Assembly: GCA_028551475.1 (NCBI GenBank)
Contig: CM052355.1
Location: 19,117,543-19,181,542 of the forward strand
DNA from: Casuarina equisetifolia
Lineage: Eukaryota > Streptophyta > Magnoliopsida > Fagales > Casuarinaceae
DNA length: 64,000 nucleotides
Reading direction: 5' to 3'
Numbering within the stretch: the stretch's first letter is position 1; each line of letters starts with the position of its first letter. Made by a program: the position numbers and the translations under genes. The notes below the pieces were generated by a model. It had not been told where the DNA came from and made no database searches. It was given only the letters and a program-made list of their open reading frames with translations. Positions 53,531-64,000 of this stretch are shown here, piece by piece.

Positions 53531-54053
53531 TGTTATGGGCCATTGTCATAACAGACATGGCACTTGAGTGGAAATGGTGCTTTTGGGGGGGTTTTTGGAA
53601 GAAAGACACATGTGATGCATAGAGTCTCATGTTGGAAGTAGCGTATAATGCACTTTTGGATGTATCACATTATACAAGGCTATGGTGTTAGGTAAAAGCA
53701 ATTAGCAACCATCAAGGGAAGAAGGCACGCATGCCAAAGAGGCATGGAAGATGGTATGTAGTATTTTTTGTTTAAGTCTAAGTAGTAACCTATAATAGCT
53801 TTTATTTACCATTAAGACTATTAGTACTTCTCTCTTGAGACACGCTTAGTGGTCTTTATAAGGGAAAGGAAAAAAAGTTGTAATCATCATATTTTTAGTT
53901 AATGCGTAAGGAGTTTACTTCACTCCCAATGAAGCTCTTTAGTCTCAGAGTTAAACATCTTGGGTGTTAAGAAAAAAAGGTTTGCTAACCTCTTTTCAAA
54001 GGGTTTAGTTCTCAATCATCCATTTACCTGTTATGTTGCCTAAGTTTTTAATA
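53531..54053 (+). repeat. 3' LTR of the gypsy element (523 bp)
   Basis: Starts TGTTATGGGCCATTGTCA and ends AAGTTTTTAATA, where the terminal CA has mutated to TA. It aligns with 39908-40431. Confidence 0.92.
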
Positions 54054-54058
54054 GTGTA
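54054..54058. repeat. Target-site duplication GTGTA, right
   Basis: Matches 39903-39907. Confidence 0.9.
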
Positions 54059-57000
54059 CCATCAAGAATTCAAGTGTGGCTTCGGTGAAGGGCAACCATT
54101 TGAAGTTCTATGGCATGCCTCTAATTAAAGTGTTGAAGAGCATAGTTAATAAAGGTGGGTGTAGGAGAGATCGAGTGATGAGAATATAAAGCATACTTGG
54201 GATTAGGACTTAAAACTTCCCATCGACTTCTGGTAGTTGTAAGGTGTGTGTAGGGATGGCTTAGGTTGAGCAATGGGGACTCTATAGGTTTAACATGAGA
54301 AGGTTAAGACATAAAAGATAGTTGTGACGAGGTTGTTGGATTAATGGTGGGATTTATAGTATGAGACAAGTCTAGTTAAGGGCTGGTAATAATACCTTGG
54401 TTGGTCATTACGAGTCTCGAACAAACAAAGTATGAAGGTAATGATAATGAGAGCTTGGTCATTATGGATATCTATTGAACATGATGAGGAGTAGCTAGAT
54501 TGTGTAGGTGTGATAGAAACGGGGAGTTTAAGAGGCTCGGTTAGTATTCATTTGTTTAAATGGTTGATGTGCCAAAGCATCATTAAAATTCATTAACATT
54601 ACATCTATCAAAGAATTCATCAAACATTGGTCATCAAAAGTGTGTGTTGGCCTAATAGTATAAAGAGGATTTTGAAGAAAAGTGAGCATTGAAGCTTGAG
54701 TGGCCAAGTTTATGAGGGAAGAAACAAACTTTAGTTGATTGGAGGATAACGTATGATGCAAACCTGTGATGATTTGAGGTTGGACTTATTGATGGGGAAA
54801 TATCTAGTAGGATAGCTAGAGTAAGCGGTGCGTTGGTAGGTAAATTGATTTATGATAAGCTAGGACAGGATGCAATGACATTTTTTTGGTAAGTTCGTTG
54901 ATATCTTTGTATGTGTGTCATTGGGAGATCTATTTGGAGGTATGTGCAATGACGTTTTGTTGAGATAAACAAGCATCATCTTCATGTAATGTAAATGCCT
55001 GGCGTTCTTGAGGTTAGGCTTCAACAATGATGCTACCATATGAGCATATTTGCGTTTCAAATTATGTCATCTACTTGCAATTAAATGGTTATGTATTAGA
55101 TTTTACTACGGAGGCAATGTTGTAAAACCCTTGTAATCAATATTGTTTAGAGATGATCTCATGGTGGATGTGTGATTTGTCCTTTTGTTAGTGAATTTGA
55201 TAAGCTTAAGTGCACTTATGTATCCTGATTGTGTTGTTCACATGCATGCGCATCCATAGGTGACAATTGAATTCTAATTTCTTGAGAGGAACTTGAGTTA
55301 TCTTTCCTTTGTCACAAAATTTGACCCTTTTATTCAATAAAACAAATAGTTGGACTATAATTATTCCGTTCAACAAAGAGAACAATGTTTGAATTAAACG
55401 TCACATGCTTGGACTATAGTCATAAATGCTTCAACCAAATATTTGCATGAAACGTTAGCTTGAACCATCATAGACCTACCTAATTCTATTATGTGACAAT
55501 GTTTTTTTTTTAATTATTATTATTATCATTTTAACAACACCTTTCCGCTATTGAGTGTAGGAATAAGGGAGTTCATACAATTCCGTTATTTTGAGCATAT
55601 TCCGCTATTTGGCCTTTAGACTACAATATTGAAAAACATGTCCTCTCACCATTTAGGTTAGCCTATCCTTTAGGGGCAAAGAAAAGGGTGCTCGTTAATT
55701 TACACATTTATTTTTCTTAAGAAAATTTAAAATTAGCAAAATTTTAATTGTTGTACTTGAACAAGTGACTTTTCAAGGAGAAAGTTTGGAGAAGAGTCCA
55801 AGGACTAAATCAATACAACATTTTAAGAAAAGGGTGCTCGTAAACATAAGATACACTTAATTTTCCCTAAGGCATATTAAATTGGCAAAATTTAACTGTT
55901 TTAGTTAGACAAGGGACTTTCAAAGTAGAGAATTTTGAAGGACTGTATAGGAGTTAAACTAGTACAACACTTTAAGAAAAGGGTGATTGTTAACATCAAA
56001 TACTTATCTCAACGAGATTCATTTATGGTTTATTGACTCTTTCTTCCATGGTATTTTGAGACTAGCTACACATAGCAAGTGCTAGGTTAAGGCTCTAATA
56101 TCACTTATTACAAATTAAATAATTTTCAATAAAATAAAATAGGAATAGTGAAGAATTTGGAAGAACAATCTCAATAATCCAAAAACAATAGACAATATTA
56201 ATGAACAATTAGAAACTACTCGCTAAGAGAACAATATCTCATAATAAATCACTAAAATAGTCTTGACTTTAAATTTCTCAATTTTTGGATGCCTTCTCTT
56301 TAGCCCCTAACTCCTTTTTATAAAGTCTCATTATTTGTCTTCTTGAGTCTTACTTCAATTCCACTTCTATCCTCTATAGTTTTCCTACAACTTTCTTTCT
56401 ATCTTTTAGAGAACTTATATTGTCTTGCATCTTTTAGAAACTTATCTTATCTTGAACCTTCCATAAGCTTTATTCAATTTTTATCTTTTGAAAATTCAAT
56501 CTTACCAAGCAATGGCTACTCGATCCTTTGACATTCCAATAGGAAAATCAGAAGAAAAAGGGTTTAAGAGATATTTGTTTTTGGCTAACTTTCATCTTTG
56601 TCCTTGAACGAAATATTGCAGAAAATTGTTTCAGAAAGAGAAAAATCGTGCTGCTGATAAATCAACTATTTTATGCACGAAATCTGAGCTAATATTCTCT
56701 GAAATCACTTTAATCTTATGCGATTTGATGTTCTCAATTCTTTACTGCTTGATTAAATCCTTTTGAGTTGAGATTATTTGAACCTAGATTGGGGATTGCA
56801 GTGTTCACGTTATTTGTGTAATACTTGCTGCTTGAGTTGAACACTGAGATTAAATTTCTGGTTATTTGATTTCTGATTGAGTTGAGATTATTTGATTTTT
56901 GCTTTCAAAATAAAGCAAAAACATACTTCGAAGTTATCATTTTGGTTCTTGTTGAAAGTAGTGAAACGTTTATGAATCATTTTGGTGTCGTTTAATCTCA

Positions 57001-57479
57001 CCGGTTGCACATGTAATCAACATTCTAGTTTGCATCAATTCTAGTGCCTTCATACATAATTCAATACCATTTTAACCGTGTTTGGATATTCTCTCTTGTA
57101 TGCCAAAATTATATTGCATTTGTTGAAGAATACGAATTAGCATGTGCGACTATCAGCTATCAAAGTAGATGAGGCAAAAGCACAGCTTTAATACTATGCA
57201 GGATTTGCACATTGACCAAAGACAATATGCTAGATAAGGCATTTAATGGAGCATAACAGTCACTTATTTATATTATTCTTCTAGTATAAGTTTAAATTTC
57301 TGGTTATTCACTTTGAATGGAAGGAAGTAATGGAGCAAGAAATCAACACAATTTAAAGGAATAGTACCTAGGTGGTAAAAAGCCAATTGGAGTAAAATGA
57401 ATTCTCAACCACAAAGCAGATTTGGCTATGAAATGCTATTCTTAGCAAGAGTTGAAACTCTTCGACTAATCATAGCTTT
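54059..57479. other. No gene recognised
   Basis: Right flank of the gypsy element, then AT-rich DNA. Short minus-strand ORFs at 54528-54761 and 54860-55060 are unrecognised. A stretch near 55590 resembles RPS13 upstream DNA (see separate entry). At 55680-56000 the phrase AAGAAAAGGGTG recurs three times about 150 bp apart. Confidence 0.5.
55588..55662 (+). repeat. Segment similar to the RPS13 upstream region
   Basis: ATTCCGCTATTTGGCCTTTA and ACATGTCCTCTCACCATTTA match 38681-38742 (ATTCCGTTATTTAGCCTTAA, ACATGTCCTCTCATCGTTTA) in the same orientation. It may be a short dispersed repeat or a copied promoter-flank piece. Confidence 0.6.
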
Positions 57480-57598
57480 TTTATTTTATTTTTTTATTTT
57501 TTTAACTTACACAGGGAAGGAGAAGGGGAGTTGAACCTTGACCTATTGGACTAACAAGCTAGGAGTCTTGGCTTACCACTAAGCCAAGGGGTTTCCCC
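57480..57598 (-). mobile_element. SINE-like element with tRNA-type A and B boxes
   Basis: On the minus strand, TTGGCTTAGTGGTAAG (57572-57587) is a good A box and GGTTCAACTCC (57527-57537) a good B box. They are followed by CCTTCCCTGTGTAAGTT and an A-rich tail. This is the best preserved of the three SINE-like blocks. Confidence 0.55.
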
Positions 57599-60430
57599 AC
57601 TAACCATAGCCATTGTAGCATAAAAAAGGTAGAAGACTTAGTAGTTAGATGTCAAGGTTGTGTCTCCTAAATGGGAGGTAATAGAGTCAAAGAAATAAAA
57701 TTAAGACACTACTTAAGTGAGAATCAATTGGCTTATATTCAAACCAAGAGTTTATCCGAAGTTCAACACAAAAAGATCAAAAGGCTCATCAAGATATTAA
57801 GATAAAATTGTTCCACTTATTAAGGTAAAAAAGATTGAAGATATTGTGGACAAGTTTTGTTTAGTTCTGACATTTACTTGCCTTCTGTTATCATTATCTC
57901 GAGATAATGTGTTATTCGGACTTTGCTGTTTTTCTTTGTTAGTAAAAGTAAAAGTAAAAGATCATATAAAAAATTAAAATGATTGAATATTAGACTTGAA
58001 TCCTAACTAAGAGATTACATATATTGCAAATAGTGATTAATAAAATAAGGGATTAACTTAGTCAATGAAGCAAATAGTATAGGTGACAATAAAGATCCCT
58101 ATCTTTTTATTCAGAGTGAGAAAGTATCATACATTTCTTTTATTAGAGACATATGCATAAAGATCCATATCTCTTTCAATACATGAAAAAAAAGTGAGAT
58201 CATTAATAAGATAAGAATTACTATGTTACATACGAATGCCGTTTAAAACATTTCAGCTACTAAATAACATAGATGTTCTCAAAAAATGAAAATAATCAAT
58301 TTTTTTTTATTTCTTTTATAGTTCTTGAATGTTTATATTTTCAATTTTGTATGTCTATTTACATGAAAAGAAATTAATTTTTTTTTCCTTTTCATGGTTA
58401 AAAGAAAAGTAGAGATAGTATGGTCTAGTTTTTAGGGTACATAAAAAGAAACTTCAACTATGTTTTAGTCAAGAGACTTCTGGAGGAAAGAATATGTGCT
58501 AAAATGGCAAAGAATTTTAATTTTAGCTTATTGATTTACAATATGATGACATACTGCATGTAAAAAAAGAAAAAAAAAAGAGAAAAGAGAGCAAGCTATT
58601 CTTTTTTCTTTTTTCTTAGCCTCTTTTGTCAAAAGCAATTACAAAATAAATAATTACAAACTAGATTCAACACATGCAAAATACTTCCAAGTAACCTTCA
58701 TCAAGAGAAACTTTAACCAAGAGTGTTATATTTGAAGAAGAAGAGGAACTTTACTCTAGTAAGTTAATTCAATAGAGCGATAAAAAGGCAGCCTTTATTT
58801 TCTTACATTCAAAGCTTACTCTTCAAATGCAACTAATTTTTAATCCTGGTAATTAGAGAGAATATGTAATAATTCAACTCTATTTTAACACATCCATTTC
58901 TGATTAAATAATCATGAGATCTTTCATTTTGAGAGTGGGACAATTACTCTCCCAGGGAGGCAAAAGCCTCATCTTCCAGGGAATTAAGACACTGGTTGAA
59001 CTCTCCATTCAAGGGGCTTCCCTTAAAAATTCATATGTTAGTTAGATGAGTTGGTAATATGTTACACAAGGTAAAAATTCTTCCCATATTTTTCATGAAT
59101 TGAAGTCAGGTAAAACATCCGTGTAACAGCAGATCTTTTTTTCTTTTCTTTTCCCCTCCTAGAGCCACGGTGACTATGAGGCCCACAAAAGCCCAAAAGA
59201 AGCTGAACCACAGAGCCCTAAAGCGTACCTCGTGGCCCCCATGTCGAGACACAAGCCCGCCTGAAAGAACGAGGTGGAATCATATTTTGCAAGGTACGAA
59301 TGGCACCACCGCCCTTTCTCTTTCGGTAGCACTATTGGCAACATAACCATTCGCAGAGATCATTAGGATACGTCAAATTACAAAAATTTAAAATGTAGTG
59401 ATAAATAGATTCTTCGCTAATTCAAATAAAATGGAAGTTTTATGCAGAAAGTTTTAGTTTCATTTGATATTTGACGGGTATACATATTTTGAGTGGAAAG
59501 TGTGGAAAGATATGGAGAAGTAACACTTAAGTCACCTCCCCGAGAAGAGCATCTGATACAACATGGACAATGGCCAAGGAATGATATATCAATGGGAATT
59601 CCTCTTCTCAATTTGTATTTCTTATAATCTTGGGTGCCTAGTTTTCATGATTGTTTTATTATCTCAGAGAGAAAATAACATAATTATTTTGTGCACTTCT
59701 ATGTCGATACGTGACTTTTGTACTTATTGCTACAGTGACTTAAGTATGAGTATGTATGTGAAAAATGAATTAAAGGCATCAAATATAGTCATAACGCCCA
59801 TAACAGGACTATTAGAAATTGAAAGACTCAACTAAAAACATAAAATTGTACTATAATGAGTTGTTAGTGGAAGCTAATAAGGTCAGACTCTACTATTGCC
59901 TTATCTAATGTGCGACTGGATATTTCAACACCCCAACACTTCCTGTAGTCTCACGTTGAGTGCGGTGAGAAGTGAGACTAGTTTAGAAAGACCACACCAA
60001 GGCATGTAGAACACAAGACTGACTATAATACCATCTTAGAAACGAAGGGCCTAACTAAAAACACAAAACTGTACTATAGTGTCTTGTTGCAATCATCATA
60101 ATCATGCACCGTGTAAGAAAATGTATCTTGTATCAAATACACAAAAGGGGATTGTTAATGCAATTCATAGTCCATATCGAGATTTGACAATACCTTGAAC
60201 TGCATGCCAAGCCTAGCGTGGTTTCCCTGGCGGCATTGATCGCATGAAGGCATATACCTGCAGTTACAAGTCTATGAGTCCTTAACGTTTTCCTTTGCAT
60301 ATTTGTTCCTAATTTTCTGTTTTAATGTACAGCCTTGTAAGTCTTCTAGACACAAGCTACAAATCAACATAGGCACTATAAGATATCAATGGTTCAAATT
60401 CGGGAAAAGAAAACTAGGACAGCTCCTTTG
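57599..60430. other. No gene recognised
   Basis: Very AT-rich, with several poly-A/T tracts (58310, 58565) and an AGTAAA repeat near 57942-57960. No coding or repeat assignment was possible. Confidence 0.5.
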
Positions 60431-60458
60431 TCTTTGTCACGAGTTCTGATCTTGCAGG

Positions 60459-61005
60459 CATCCTTTTACGGCAAGGTTGGAGGGGGTATGGGGTTCAAAA
60501 GAACCTCATCGTGCAAGAATGGAATATTTGAGTAGAAATTTATGCTACTTTGTCGCCTTTCTGGGTATGTTGCACTTTTCAATTTACAGTAGCTAGTGTA
60601 TTGGCCAACATGCTGCGCATATGATCTATTTTCTGAAAGACTTACTTTTAGATGTTTCCAGGAAATTTCTGACCATCGCACTGTTCATCTTTCTTTAAAC
60701 TGTTCATGAGATTGTAGCACTGCTTATTTTACTCCGGCTGCTGGTGGATTGAAGAAAAAGGTAAGTAGATGGTCCATCTCTAGTGGATTTTAAAAAATTC
60801 TTTTGGCGTATATATTATCTTTTCTCTGCTTTGAGCATTATTAGTTATCCTTAAACTATCATTTAAGTGCCACTTCAAATGCCTAACAAAGTGTTCCTCG
60901 ACTTGAGTAATTTACTAGATCCGACAACTGTTCTTGCAGATGATAGAGTCGGACTCAGAGCCTTGGGAACTTGATGAGATCCTTGTATGATTCGTAAGTA
61001 CTGGG
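60459..61005 (+). pseudogene. Exon-like fragments of an unrecognised gene
   Basis: After an acceptor (GATCTTGCAG) a frame reads HPFTARLEGVWGSKEPHRAR then MEYLSRNLCYFVAFLGMLHF. Further on, TTTACTCCGGCTGCTGG...AAAAAG precedes a GTAAGTAG donor. TTCTTGCAG at about 60940 precedes a short frame MIESDSEPWELDEILV-stop. The splice signals are good, but I do not recognise the protein and cannot join the first and second pieces in frame. It may be a decayed gene or chance. Confidence 0.25.
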
Positions 61006-61191
61006 GTCTAACTAAAGATGCTAGACGGCACCCCACGTTATTTCACGATGGACCAACAAAAAAGTAACTTAAGGCACCGAATTTTTGGCTACTATATCAA
61101 CGCATGCAATTTGTATTTTTCGTGTGAAAACGATATATCAATGAAGTGGAGAATTCAAATTCGAAAAGGAATCTAGGCTTTGTGAGCTACC

Positions 61192-61304
61192 ATGAATAGG
61201 TTCCTTTGTCTTCTTGTCTTTTTCGTTGTTCTCCGGGGGTGTTCCTTCATGTTCTCGTTCACTGGCTCCGTTCTATTGAATATGGAGCAATCAAGGTAAA
61301 CGTT
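61192..61304 (+). CDS. Possible short exon with signal-peptide-like sequence
   Basis: An ATG at 61192 opens MNRFLCLLVFFVVLRGCSF, a typical hydrophobic secretion leader. The frame continues for about 36 codons to SR at a TAA that overlaps a GTAAAC donor-like site. No downstream exon was identified. It could be the first exon of a small secreted protein or chance. Confidence 0.2.
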
Positions 61305-61399
61305 TTCTGGAGACCAAAATCAGACGACCGAACTGCTACATCTAAAGGACTCCTCAGTTTCAAGCTTTGCTATAAGCCTTTTCGGAATTATGCGTGCAG

Positions 61400-64000
61400 T
61401 TAAAGACTTCGTGCAATAAATACCCATACATTGGTTGCATGTGCTGTGAACAACAATATTAGGGTCTTCCGAAAGCGTCCTTCAGACAGTTGGGTCATTG
61501 CCATCTTTTGTAACTTTCATGCTCTTTTGGGAACCCTTTTATTGTGATAAATATGCCGTGCCCACTCAGCAGCTTGATGAGCCTTTTGCCTCTTCTTTTA
61601 AAAGAGATATTCTCCAATTTGATGTTGACCCCGAGCATCTCAAAAGAGCCACCACTCTTTAGCTGATATCCCCACATGCAAGGCTTAAAATGACAAAGCA
61701 AGCATCGGGGAGAGAGGACATTAAAGGAGAAAAATCCATAATGCATATATATGCTATAATGCCAGGCAATGTAAGATGCTCATTTATTCCAGGGTACGCC
61801 GTCTGATCAAAAGTGCTGCATCCAAACAGGACAGTTGTTTATTCGACGATTCATGTTTCATCATTTAATGATAAATCATCGTTTGGATGAAAGTGGAGGA
61901 GGAAATGCCAGTCCCGTACTTACCCACCAAAAAGAAGCACAACAACACCGCAAGACACAAAAGGTTGCCTTGCTATACGGCCACCACCCTCTAGAGAATA
62001 TATATATATATATATATATTTTCCCTCTCTTATCCTTTTATACCTAACGGCCAAACTAAATAGCCTGAAACTGGTCCCGTTTGATAAGACTTTGTAAACT
62101 CTTTTGGCTTGTTGAGTGGAAAAGATTATATGTATTATTAGTATCACGAGTTATTATTATATTATAAGAGTGTAGGATTGATAAGTATTTAATTCGATTA
62201 GAGATAAGTGTTACCTGAAACTCTTTAGTCTGAAATTTGATATAATGGATACGTATGTTTATAAAAAAGAACAAATAAGGAAGTGAAAAAATTGGCATAA
62301 AACTTGGGACCTCTTTGTCCCTACAAATTTATTAATTATCTAATTAATTAAAACGACCTAAAAAATTTATTATCTAATTACAGCTCAATAATTTTTAAAA
62401 AGATTGATTAGGTCACTTTCAAAGTGAAATAGTTGTTTAACCACTATTAAAATCTTTTTCAAGGGCAAGTGAACCATCTCTTAGCAAAGGAGAGAAATGA
62501 AACCATTCAACTTATTTTCAAAACAGATGGTTTTTTTACTTGTTAGGTAAGAGGAATAGTTTAGTTATCTTTAAATTTTCTACAAGAGAGTGCTAAATTA
62601 CCCACAAAAATAAAAATGGTATTACCCTTAAAAACTTCATTCAACGAACTCCCCGAATACTTCTACCAATCTCGAAATTCTTTTTAGGAGTGTCAAATGA
62701 TACACAGTAAGATTGTGACTTGTGCCTTCTCAAATATTCCAAAGGGTACTTGAATAATTTCTAAGTTAATAAAGAAGTGATTCAAATCGTATCTAAAAAT
62801 TTGAATGCACTATTGAGTTATGTGTGGTCGATATTCTTTTAAAGATGACTAAACCCTTTCAACCTTTCTAAGGAACTGATCTCGGTACTCTGCAAATAGG
62901 TCAGAATCATCCATACGTCATTTTCGTTTCGGAGCTTTTTTATATAGGTGTATTATTTATTACTATATTCTCTTAAATATGCTTCGGCGGTAAAGTTCAA
63001 ATGACATCTTCTTCCTTTAGCAATGATGAAGGTTCGCAATCGTCACCCGTGAAGGCTGACCTTCCAACAAATTCGAAACGCCTTTTTTCTTTTATTCTCT
63101 AGCTTTGTCTTTATTTTTTTGGAGAAAAATATCTTTAGGGGTACGTCAAAATACTTTCTATTTTCTTTTTTTTTTTGGTTGAAAACTTGTCTAAAAAAGT
63201 CAAATTTGATCTCCACGAGTAGCATCTTTTTAAGTACGACCCATGAAACAACATTTTATGATTTTTTTCATTATTTGAAAAACATTCAAGCTAAAAAAGT
63301 ACAAAAACTTGATAGATAATAAGCCCTTAATTTCAACCGAAAGATGGTGAATACGAGTCACCTTTGGAAACCAGTGGCTAGTTTAGTTCATTTCTGCGTT
63401 GGATACGACAAATCCTCAACAAAGGCATTTGTTTACTATACAGGTTGAAAGATTTATAATAGCAAATATGTTGCTTGGAAGAAAATGACAATCTGGGTTT
63501 TACTCGGTATGGAATAACTTCACTCGTGTCACCCAAAAGTATGTAGCGAAATGAGAGAAAAAGGCAACAGAACTCTTGCCATCCTATATAAACACATCAA
63601 ATACATCTTTCGGTGAAAAAAAAAAGCTTGTCTAAAAAAGTCAAATTAATTGGAAAGAACCAAAAAAGCTTCACAAAGTGGTGATGGCGGAGATGGCACT
63701 TCAAAAGTGATGACATTATTGCAAAGAAGAAAGAAGTCGTGGGTCTGCAGGCTGGCCTAAAAGGTTATGCACAGCCCCTACACCAGTGCGGTACTACTAC
63801 TGCAGGCAGGGTGTAGCACAAAGCTTGGGAACAAAGATCCATTCCTGCCTAAAAAGGAGCATGATACAGTAAACTACGTAGAACAAACCTTCTCTTTCCT
63901 GTGAATGTGGTCATTGGATAGAGATCTGAAGCTGATTATGGGGACTTCCAACGCACTTGCTGCGTTACCAATTTACAATTGCGTTGATTGTGCAGCCCTA
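61400..64000. other. No gene recognised
   Basis: AT-rich sequence with a TA microsatellite at 61998-62020 and poly-T tracts near 63165. ORFs are short and unrecognised. The phrase CTTGTCTAAAAAAGTCAAAT occurs at 63187 and 63628, suggesting a short dispersed repeat. Confidence 0.5.
61998..62020. repeat. TA microsatellite
   Basis: An uninterrupted run of TA dinucleotides. Confidence 0.9.

Larger units (their letters stand above)
39908..54053 (+). mobile_element. Ty3/gypsy LTR retrotransposon, 14.1 kb, with nested insertions
   Basis: Complete outer structure: 5' LTR, degenerate tRNA-iMet primer site, gag, protease, RT, RNase H, integrase with C-terminal HPVFHVSCLK-like motif, polypurine tract and 3' LTR, flanked by GTGTA. 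The order RT before integrase and the motifs VVLGVHWLY (protease end), SRLDL/GYHHIHL and LFGFINA (RT), and SKYVHFLP (integrase) place it in gypsy. Two other LTRs are nested inside and a gag-pol stretch is duplicated. All frames are interrupted by stops and the RT active-site region is degraded, so the element cannot move on its own. LTRs are of equal length but differ at many sites, so it is not recent. Confidence 0.93.

Overview
The window is nuclear DNA of a flowering plant. The evidence is AT-rich intergenic DNA, short exons with GT-AG introns, plant-type cytosolic ribosomal protein genes with telo-box promoters, a plant-only EXORDIUM-family gene, and many LTR retrotransposon remains primed by initiator tRNA-Met. 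The proteins look eudicot-like, but I cannot name the species. No rRNA, tRNA or CRISPR array was found.

Five host genes are complete. They are an EXORDIUM-like gene (4884-5897, -), two convergent genes for 40S ribosomal protein S20/uS10 (19958-21044, + and 22559-24178, -), the methylosome subunit pICln (26977-31131, -, seven exons) and 40S ribosomal protein S13/uS15 (36654-38564, -, five exons). For the four spliced genes every exon boundary and phase was worked out; the resulting proteins are 122, 122, 227 and 151 residues. These are housekeeping genes for translation and Sm-protein handling. They do not form an operon-like system and share mainly promoter style (TATA plus AAACCCTA-type boxes).

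Layout: 1-4.8 kb is non-genic, with a 128-bp tandem duplication, a possible solo LTR and an unexplained 117-codon ORF. The EXORDIUM-like gene sits at 4.9-6.0 kb. 6-14 kb has no recognisable gene, only one SINE-like insertion. 14-19 kb is a repeat patchwork: a collapsed Ty3/gypsy remnant, a partial third copy of the RPS20 5' region, a spliced gene fragment and a SINE-like element. 19-24.5 kb is the inverted RPS20 pair. 24.5-27 kb holds dispersed repeats, and 27-31.2 kb is pICln. 32.3-35.8 kb is a decayed Ty1/copia element whose reverse-transcriptase segment is present three times in tandem. 36.6-38.6 kb is RPS13.

39,908-54,053 is a 14.1-kb Ty3/gypsy element with both LTRs and a GTGTA target duplication. 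Two solo LTRs of other elements are nested inside it, each with its own 5-bp duplication. A 3.9-kb gag-pol stretch is duplicated in tandem around a 1.08-kb foreign spacer. 54-64 kb is AT-rich DNA with one SINE-like element and some exon-like fragments.

No new defence or biosynthetic system is visible. The most informative content is the layered history of the gypsy element, the local RPS20 duplications and the copia RT triplication.
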